Shown piece by piece: positions 57,970 through 64,000 of a stretch of 64,000 nucleotides of DNA (its first letter is position 1; every line of letters starts with the position of its first letter). This stretch comes from Brevundimonas mediterranea (GTDB lineage: Bacteria > Pseudomonadota > Alphaproteobacteria > Caulobacterales > Caulobacteraceae). The DNA lies in contig NZ_CP048751.1 of assembly GCF_011064825.1 (NCBI RefSeq), positions 1,860,001-1,924,000 of the forward strand, given 5' to 3'. The translations under genes were made by a program, and so were the position numbers. The notes under the pieces were generated by a model. The model was not told the DNA's origin. It saw only the letters and a list, made by a program, of their open reading frames with translations, and searched no databases.

Positions 57970-59055
57970 ATGGCGATCGCCCCGACCCAGTATGTCCCCC
58001 TCCTGCGCTGGCGGATGGGCGAGTATCAGGCCCTGTTCAAACTCGCGGCCGGACTGAAGCCGGCGGTCGTTCCTCTAATCGAGGTCCTGCCGCCGGACTT
58101 CGATTTCGAGCAATGGCGGCCGAAGAAGGAGATCGACGACCACCTCGGTGGTTTCGCGGCCAAGCTGGAAAAGAAGTGGAGCGATCGTCCCGCGCTCATC
58201 GACGGCCGCCAGTTGGCCCCTGCGACCCGCATGGCGGACGGCCGGCACACGATGACGTTCCTGTTCGATGAGGCCCGCAAGCTTGGGGCCTCGTTGACGC
58301 CGGTCATCAACCTCGAGAGCGACGCTGCCTACCGGAAGGCGGTCCACGACATCGATGCTATCGACATGAACGGCGCGGTCCTGCGGTGCACGCTCGAGGA
58401 GGCGCTCGATCCAGACTTTGACGATCATGTTGATGCCTTGCTCAAAGCCTTGGCGATCGACATTGCCCAACTCGACATCGTACTGGATCTGGGGGCGCCA
58501 GCCTATTCGCCCCAAGGCCCGCTTGTGGGCGTCATACGCGCCGCCCTGAACGGCGCGAGAATGCTGTCCGCGCGTAGCGTTGTCGTTATGGCGGCGTCCT
58601 TCCCCGAGACGATGACCGAGCTCAAACTCCCGATCCAGACCGTGTCGCGCGAAGAGTGGCGGCTTTACGCAGCCTTGGTGACGGCCCAGTCGCCCCAGGA
58701 ACGACGTCCGTCCTTTGGCGACTATGCGGTCGCGGCGGTTAAATTCGCCCAAGGGGATATGCGATTTATGCGGGGATCCCCGAACGTACGCTATGCGGTG
58801 TCGGACGGCGGCTGGCTGGTCGCGCGCTCCAAACGCAAGAAGGGCGAGACTAACCAGGCCTACCCCGGCCTATGCGGTCTGATCCTAAGCTCGGGTCAGT
58901 ACCACGGCGCAACGTTCTCGGAAGGCAGCGCCTATATCGAGGATTGTCACGCTGGCGCCGCCAAGCGCGGCAACCCCACGGTCTGGAAGTGGGTGGCGAC
59001 CAACCACCATATCACTGTGGTCTTGGACGATCTCGCCAAACTGCCCGCGCCTTGA
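57970..59055 (+). CDS. Beta-family (T4 beta-like, PF14350) protein
   Basis: 361 residues from MAIAPTQYVPLLRWRMGEYQ. Further family features are KPAVVPLIEVLPP, LDIVLDLGAPAY and a C-terminal YPGLCGLILSSGQYHGATFS. The beta_protein family was named from phage T4 and has no settled biochemical role. It occurs often in defence islands. Seven bases after the peptidase gene; its last 44 bases overlap the convergent sce7726 gene. Confidence 0.8.
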   Translation: MAIAPTQYVPLLRWRMGEYQALFKLAAGLKPAVVPLIEVLPPDFDFEQWRPKKEIDDHLGGFAAKLEKKWSDRPALIDGRQLAPATRMADGRHTMTFLFDEARKLGASLTPVINLESDAAYRKAVHDIDAIDMNGAVLRCTLEEALDPDFDDHVDALLKALAIDIAQLDIVLDLGAPAYSPQGPLVGVIRAALNGARMLSARSVVVMAASFPETMTELKLPIQTVSREEWRLYAALVTAQSPQERRPSFGDYAVAAVKFAQGDMRFMRGSPNVRYAVSDGGWLVARSKRKKGETNQAYPGLCGLILSSGQYHGATFSEGSAYIEDCHAGAAKRGNPTVWKWVATNHHITVVLDDLAKLPAP

Positions 59056-59653
59056 GCGTTTCCCTGACCCGCGCGCCTAGCACGCGTCGCGGCAAGGCGG
59101 AGGCGAGAATAGGATACAGAGCATCGCGAGGTGCTCTGAGCGTGCGCTCCGGGTGCCCGAGATCGCGTAGCATTTGAACGATCTCCGGGCGCCACAGCAA
59201 GCGCGCGAGTGTCACCGGATCGATAGAGCGGTTGACCTTTTCGTCACGGATTCGCCTAAGCGCGACTTCACCGTTGGCGCACCGTCGCGCTAGCACGACC
59301 CCCCACCAGTCGGGCACGAGGAGCCGAGCCGCGTCGAGGTGACGTTCGGCCACGATGAGAGAGGCCTTATCGACGACTTCGCCATAAGCGCTGACTTGGA
59401 ACGGAAGGCGGGCCAGGGTATCCGCTTCGGCCTTGATCTCTAGCCCGCGGATGTGGCCGTTGATCACGGCGATATCGATCCGGCAGGATCCGTGATCGAG
59501 ACCGAGTTCATCGATCACGAGCGTATCAGCGCTGCGCATCGCGGAGCCGAGCATACGTGCATAGACTGCACGCCGTACGTCTCCATCTTTGAACAGGGTT
59601 GCCATACCCCGGCATAGCTCTCGGGAATTGCTCAGGGCAAGCGGTTTGGCCAT
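59012..59653 (-). CDS. sce7726-family protein
   Basis: 213 residues. ELGLDHGSCRIDIAVINGHI and RGLEIKAEADTLARLP, then QVSAYGEVVDKASLIV, are the hallmarks of the sce7726 family, which looks like a PD-(D/E)XK nuclease fold (D..ExK). A second Met at 59605 could be the start. It lies tail to tail with the beta-family gene, overlapping it by 44 bases. The same two families are neighbours in other genomes, so they are likely functional partners. Confidence 0.8.
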   Translation of the reverse strand: MAKPLALSNSRELCRGMATLFKDGDVRRAVYARMLGSAMRSADTLVIDELGLDHGSCRIDIAVINGHIRGLEIKAEADTLARLPFQVSAYGEVVDKASLIVAERHLDAARLLVPDWWGVVLARRCANGEVALRRIRDEKVNRSIDPVTLARLLWRPEIVQMLRDLGHPERTLRAPRDALYPILASALPRRVLGARVRETLKARAVWRDRPRPQ

Positions 59654-59711
59654 GCCAGCAAAGTCGTTGATCGACGCGACCGAACGAACTCAGGGCGACA
59701 AGGGGCGAAAA

Positions 59712-59825
59712 ATGCTAGTCAAGGATCAGTTGCCGCGCATCTTCCAGGCCAACCTTGCGCGACTGTTTGAGCGGGTGGTCCAGCCCGCGATGGAGGCGCT
59801 GCCGGTTCATTCGTCGCTCGAAAGC
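59712..59825 (+). pseudogene. Possible gene start cut by the IS element
   Basis: An ATG with AAGGGG eight bases upstream opens a frame MLVKDQLPRIFQANLARLFE that runs into the IS left end after 38 codons. The reverse strand can also be read here, as a tail of the gene to the right of the IS, so the assignment is undecided. Confidence 0.3.
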
Positions 59826-59988
59826 TGTCAATCGGCGTCTAAAAGGGACCCCCTATCGGCGTGCAATAGGGACCCCCTTTTGAGGTTCGGGATGGACGTC
59901 ACGAGCGCACCGCTTGCGAGGGTTGGGGCGTAGGGAGGGCGTAGCCCGACCGGAGGCTCAACCCTCGCCTGGCGTTCTTCGTGGAGGG

Positions 59989-60717
59989 TTAGCTGCGGTG
60001 TTTGAAGCGCCAGCTGTCGTTGCCGGTCTCGACGATGTCGCAGTGGTGGGTGATGCGGTCGAGCAGGGCCGTGGTCATCTTGGGATCGCCGAACACGGTC
60101 GGCCATTCGCCGAAGGCGAGGTTGGTCGTGACGATCACCGAGGTCCGCTCGTAGAGCTTGCTGATCAGGTGGAACAGCAGCTGGCCGCCCGAGCGGGCGA
60201 ACGGCAGGTAGCCAAGCTCGTCGAGGACCACGACGTCGAGGCGGCAGAGGTGAGCAGCCAGCGCACCGGCCTTGCCCAGGCGGGTCTCCTCCTCGAGGCG
60301 GTTCACCAGGTCGACGGTGTTGAAGTACCGGCCACGCGCCCCGGCCCGCACGACGTTGGCGATGATGGCGGTGGCCAGGTGGGTCTTGCCCGTGCCGGTC
60401 CCGCCGACCAGCACGATGTTGCGCCGGTTCGCCAGGAAGGCGCCGCTGTGAAGCGAGCGCACCAGCCCCTCGTTGATCGGCGTGTCGTCGAACACGAAGG
60501 CGTCGAGGTCCTTCACGGCGGGCAGCCTGGCCGCCGCCATCCGGTAACGGATGGAAGCCGCATGCCGGTGGGTCGTCTCGGCGCGCAGCAGGTCGGCGAG
60601 GATCTCCATGGTCGTGCGCTTGCGCTGCAGGCCCGTGGTGACCGCCTCGTCGAAGGCTCCGGCCATGCCCTTGAGGCCCAGGCCGGTCAGGGCCGCCATC
60701 ATCTCATGCCGCTGCAT
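59989..60717 (-). CDS. istB: IS21 helper ATPase IstB
   Basis: 242 residues from [17 protein letters not shown]+ ATPase with Walker [14 protein letters not shown] near residue 95 and Walker [15 protein letters not shown] near residue 160, then [10 protein letters not shown]. IstB activates the transposase. The start overlaps the istA end by 14 bases, as normal for IS21. Confidence 0.93.
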   Translation of the reverse strand: MQRHEMMAALTGLGLKGMAGAFDEAVTTGLQRKRTTMEILADLLRAETTHRHAASIRYRMAAARLPAVKDLDAFVFDDTPINEGLVRSLHSGAFLANRRNIVLVGGTGTGKTHLATAIIANVVRAGARGRYFNTVDLVNRLEEETRLGKAGALAAHLCRLDVVVLDELGYLPFARSGGQLLFHLISKLYERTSVIVTTNLAFGEWPTVFGDPKMTTALLDRITHHCDIVETGNDSWRFKHRS

Positions 60718-62253
60718 GCATGCCTCGCAAGCTGTCGTAGCGGTCGCAGTCCGCCAGAGGCGGATGCCGCAGCGCCAGGTCATCGGGCGTGACGATGCTC
60801 AGCGGCCGGGGCGGTTCGCGCCGGCGCGCCAGGATGTTGAGGATGACGTCGTCGCTGACGGTCCCGGCGGCGAGCGCCTCGCGCGCCGCGGCCTCGACCG
60901 GCTCCAGGCCGTCTTCCAGCACCGCCGCCAGAACCCGCACGAACCGGCGATCGGCTTCGTCGCCCGCACCCAGCTTGCGCCTCAGGCGGGCCAGCCCCGG
61001 CGGCAACTCCCAGTCCTGGAACGGCGCGCCATTGCGCAGGGCTCCGGGCTTGGTCGCCAGCACCGGGGGAGGTAGTGCCAGGGATCGTAGAGGGTCCGGT
61101 CACGACCGAAGAACCGGCGATGGTCGGCGACGACCTCACCCTCGCAGCGCACGACGATCCGGTCGGCATAGGCGCGGACCTGCACCGTACGGCGCCCGGC
61201 CTTCGCCATCACCGAGTAGCGGTTACGGTCGAAGCTGATCAGGCAGGTCCCCGTCACCGCGTGCTCGCTCTCGTGGAAGCCGTCGAACGGGCCCAGCATC
61301 GGCTGCAGCGCCGGCCGCTCGGCGGCCAGGGCCTGAGCAACCGTCAGCTCTTTCTGCTCGGGGTGCTGACGCAGCTCGCCCCAGCGCCGGCACTCCGCCT
61401 CCAGCCAGCCGTTCAGCTCCTCCAGGCTGGTGAAGCGCAGGCGCGGCTGGAAGAACCGTCCCCGGGCCGTCTGGACCTGGTGTTCGACCTGGCCCTTCTC
61501 CCAGCCCGCCGCCGGGGAGCAGGCCGTCGGCTCCACCATGTAGTGGCTCGCCATGACCAGGAAGCGCCGGTTGAACACCCGGTCCTTGCCCGTGAACACC
61601 GTCGTCACCGCCGTCTTCATGTTGTCGTAGATCCCGCGCGTCGGCACGCCGCCGAAGAAGGCGAACGCCCGCGCATGCGCGTCGAACAGCATCTCCTGGG
61701 TCTCGCGCGGATAGGCCCGAACATAGATCGCCCGCGAGGCGCACAGCCGCATGTGCGCCACCTTCACCCGCATCGGCTTGCCCGCGATCTCCACGTCCTC
61801 GTGGCTCCAGTCGAACTGGTAGGCCTCGCCCGGCCGGAACATCAGCGGGATGAACGATGGCGCGTCCGCCACGCCCCGGCGTCGCTTCAGCCGCCACCCC
61901 GCCGCGTAGCGCCGGACCGCGTCGTACGACCCGTCGAACCCCTCGCGCACCAGCAGGTCATGAACCCGCGTCATCCGCAGCTTCTCGCGCCGCGGCCGCG
62001 CCTCGTCCTCTTCCAGCAGCTCATCGAGCCTGGCCTGGAACGGCGCCAGCCTCGGCAACGGCTGCACCGCCCGCCGATAGGCGAACTCCGCATCCGGCTC
62101 CCGGATCGCCTTGCGCACCACCTTGCGCGACAATCGAAGGTCACGCGCGATCGCCTTGATCGCCTTCCCGGACGCAAACTCGCGCCGAATCCTCAACACC
62201 GTCTCCAACACCAACATCCCGAACTCGCCGCCTGACATCCGCCAAGCCGCCAC
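60704..62253 (-). pseudogene. istA: IS21 transposase IstA, frameshifted
   Basis: From 62253 the DDE integrase-type transposase reads well: HTH KAIKAIARDLRLSRKVVRKA, catalytic Asp in YQFDWSHEDV, Asp in GIYDNMKT and Glu in GWEKGQVEHQ. At a C-run near 61066 the frame breaks after PWHYLP. The expected tail (ALRNGAPFQDWELPPGLARL to [11 protein letters not shown]) continues in another frame to 60704. One base missing or two added in the homopolymer explains it; a sequencing error is possible. Confidence 0.85.
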
Positions 62254-62301
62254 CGTTAGACCTCAGGAATGAGGGGTCCTTATTCGACGCCGATCACACC
62301 G

Positions 62302-63351
62302 CTAACGGGGTCCCTTTTCCACGCCGATCCACAGCCAGAGGTCGGCGAGCGGCTGAGAGGCGATTGCGGCGACCAAATTTTCCCGATTGAGGCCGGCGAT
62401 CAGCGGCAGTAGCGCGGCGCGGAATTGTGGGACAGTCACGCCTGCCAGAATGCGGTAGTCAGCGAGCGCCGCGGGGTCGGCGTTGTCGATGGTCGCTTGA
62501 AGGGCCGTCCGAGTCGGCTCCTGAAGCTGCGGCCAGAAATCCGGAAAAGCGGCGATGAACGCGATGGCGCGAGGGCGGTTCGCCGGCTCGAGGTTGTCTA
62601 TGAGCCTGACGATCGCCAGCGATATATCCGGCCAGGCCTCAGCGGCGCGTTCGCGCACCGCGACCAGCGAGGGGATTATCTTGCGATGGAGCGGCTCCCA
62701 TTGCGCGGGCACGCCCTTGAGAATGGATTTTGCGAGCACCGTGCCGAAGTTGCGGACGTTCTGAGCGCGGACGCGCGCCAGGTAGCGCTGGTCGACATAG
62801 TCCAGGATGCGCGCGTATTCCGTTGGAAAGCCGGGCGACTGCACGTCGATGTCGTACAGCTCGAAGATCGCTTTGCCTTGCAAGGGCTCCTGCGACAGAA
62901 CAAGATCGACCGCATTGACGAGGTGAAGCCGCACCAGCTCGGGCGACGGCGCGAAGAGATCCGCCTCGGCCGAGAAGGCCGGGTGCGCGCAAAGATGTCT
63001 ATCTTCGCGCAGGCGCTCCAGATGCGTTCGGGCGATGCGATTGACGACCTGAGTGTTGGCCGTTGCGTCTTCGAGGATGCCTCCCTCAAGCTGAAGCAGC
63101 TTGGGGATATCGCCTGTGACGGTCGCGTTGTCCCACGCCTGAAGAAATGCCGTGGCGGCCGCATCGCCCATAGCGCTCAGCTCGCGATACTTGGCGATCA
63201 GGTCGTAGACCAGGGCGACCCAGGCTGAGGTGAGTGCGCCACGCAGCGCGCCGGCCTTGTAGGCTTTCACCGCATCAAGAAAATACACCTTCGACTGCGG
63301 ATGCCGAATTCGGGTGATGAGGATGTCGAGATCAACAAATCCAGTGTCCAC
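62302..63351 (-). CDS. HEPN-like protein, 3' end replaced by IS21
   Basis: 349 residues as read, but the last ten or so (WIGVEKGPR) come from the IS inverted repeat, so the original C-terminus is lost. The N-terminal helical region (AYKAGALRGALTSAWVALVY) followed by DRHLCAHPAF near residue 118 gives an R-x4-H motif typical of HEPN RNases. The remainder is an all-helical repeat of unknown type. It begins three bases after the gene upstream, so they formed one operon. It may be a broken defence effector. Confidence 0.6.
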   Translation of the reverse strand: MDTGFVDLDILITRIRHPQSKVYFLDAVKAYKAGALRGALTSAWVALVYDLIAKYRELSAMGDAAATAFLQAWDNATVTGDIPKLLQLEGGILEDATANTQVVNRIARTHLERLREDRHLCAHPAFSAEADLFAPSPELVRLHLVNAVDLVLSQEPLQGKAIFELYDIDVQSPGFPTEYARILDYVDQRYLARVRAQNVRNFGTVLAKSILKGVPAQWEPLHRKIIPSLVAVRERAAEAWPDISLAIVRLIDNLEPANRPRAIAFIAAFPDFWPQLQEPTRTALQATIDNADPAALADYRILAGVTVPQFRAALLPLIAGLNRENLVAAIASQPLADLWLWIGVEKGPR

Positions 63352-63354
63352 GGT

Positions 63355-64000
63355 TCAGACCCCTCCAATTATGTGTCGGTCCCCGCCGAGCGGGATGATC
63401 CAGCCACCAGCGCGGTCCGGTCGGGCGACCGCGAGCGGTCGCGGAAAGGTCTGGCGTGTGAGCGTGCGCAGCGCCTGTGCGAGTTCGGCATGGCCAAGGG
63501 GCTCGATCAGGTTGGCGACATGCAGGCGGAGCAGCCCGATGAACGGGGCGTCCTTGTCTTGCGGATCAATGGGAACGCCCTCGTCGATGGGATCGCGAAC
63601 CGACAGGTGAGCATCAGCGGGATTGGAATTGGCCACGCCCCAACGGGTGGCGACCGCGATCCGCTTTACGGTGACCTTTTGGCCTTTGACCGTCACGTCG
63701 ATGCGCCCGGCTTGTGTCCAGGCGCGCGCGAGTGCTTTCGCGGGGCCTCCCGGGTCGTGACAGCTCTTGGCCTCCGCGATCGTGAGCGAGGTCAGATCGG
63801 ATTTGCATGCGATCCAGTCAGGGAGGTCGCCTCGGGCGAGGCGCTTGATCCTGGCCTGCTTGCGGCGATCGAGATCGATCACTTGGTTGCCGAGATGGGC
63901 GAAAACGGAGAGGTCAAAATATCGTTCGAGATAAGCGCGGGCGACGAACCGCCCGAACAGGCCCGACAACGCGACCTTCACTTCGCGCGCCTGGCCCAGC
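63355..64000 (-). CDS. Possible PD-(D/E)XK nuclease-like protein, 5' partial
   Basis: The frame is open to the window end, so the true start may be outside; a GTG at 63981 is the last candidate inside. PDWIACKSDLTSLTIAEAKS near residue 55 resembles a PD...ExK nuclease core. The rest (GQKVTVKRIAVATRWG, ending GGDRHIIGGV) is unassigned. It is coupled to the HEPN-like gene by a three-base gap. Confidence 0.5.
   Translation of the reverse strand, partial: LGQAREVKVALSGLFGRFVARAYLERYFDLSVFAHLGNQVIDLDRRKQARIKRLARGDLPDWIACKSDLTSLTIAEAKSCHDPGGPAKALARAWTQAGRIDVTVKGQKVTVKRIAVATRWGVANSNPADAHLSVRDPIDEGVPIDPQDKDAPFIGLLRLHVANLIEPLGHAELAQALRTLTRQTFPRPLAVARPDRAGGWIIPLGGDRHIIGGV

Larger units (their letters stand above)
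59826..62333 (-). mobile_element. IS21-family insertion sequence
   Basis: 2508 bases with istA and istB on the minus strand. The ends are inverted repeats: TGT-CA-ATCGGCGT on the left and TGT-GG-ATCGGCGT read inward from the right. Each is followed by AAAAGGGACCCC, and internal AATAGGGACCCC or AATAAGGACCCC copies act as multiple terminal repeats as in IS21. No target duplication is visible in the flanks (AAAGC, GCCAG), so the insertion was followed by rearrangement. Confidence 0.9.

Noticed and set aside
59589-59933. 114-codon plus-strand frame running into the IS
   Set aside because: Its front part is antisense to the sce7726 start and its end is IS repeat. Only the part from 59712 might be a real gene start.
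61075-62235. Long plus-strand frame opposite istA
   Set aside because: It mirrors the high-GC transposase frame and has no family signature.

Overview
High-GC alphaproteobacterial DNA, most likely from the Caulobacterales (Brevundimonas/Caulobacter-like). The clues are a GcrA-family regulator, a FecI/FecR/TonB-receptor cassette with an STN domain, and the gene style throughout. No rRNA, tRNA or integrase is visible, so the genus and the plasmid-versus-integrative status are inference. The window looks like a conjugative plasmid or ICE backbone loaded with metal-resistance cargo and a defence-type island.

Layout. 1-8661: metal efflux, with an RND adaptor (cut by the window edge), a CzcA/CusA pump, HupE/UreJ, a membrane-anchored protein, a divergent MFS exporter, a CsoR/RcnR-type repressor with a G-tract operator, and a NicO/RcnA-type Ni/Co exporter. 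8972-10527: type III polyketide synthase plus a frameshifted ICMT-like methyltransferase. 10983-22375: maintenance genes (RadC/JAB, toprim, ParB, methylase-strawberry-notch fusion, VapC with a DUF433 antitoxin, two SSB-like proteins, GcrA). Several of these have similar purine-rich leaders, some directly after terminators. 22773-24899: a chimeric ORF ending in the C-terminus of a TraG/VirD4 coupling protein, a CopG-like protein and TrbB.

24936-38520: a metal/arsenic cargo block sits between trbB and trbC. It holds a MerR regulator, two cysteine-bearing small membrane proteins, a cytochrome c-FTR1 permease, a BASS-type transporter, FecI-FecR-TonB receptor-PhoD, and arsR-arsC-acr3-arsN2-arsH. 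A diverged second copy of the trbB 3' end follows at 38664-38799, then a control region with repeats and a large palindrome, then trbC-D-E-J-L-F-G-I, traF and a transglycosylase. No relaxase or complete coupling protein is present, so the transfer system looks unable to act alone.

48240-50588: small DNA-binding and hypothetical genes and a secreted nuclease-like protein. 50761-59653: a defence-like island with a PHP-SMC ATPase (TrlF/Ppl-like), an HNH protein, a CoiA-like nuclease, then a compact unit of DUF6932-like nucleotidyltransferase, XRE-ImmA/IrrE peptidase and beta-family protein, meeting a convergent sce7726-family gene. 59826-62333: an IS21-family element with a frameshifted istA. 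62302-64000: a HEPN-like gene cut by the IS and a PD-(D/E)XK-like gene leaving the window.

The best candidates for something undescribed are the 56203-59653 unit, the interrupted trb operon with its duplicated trbB tail, and the family of similar leader sequences.
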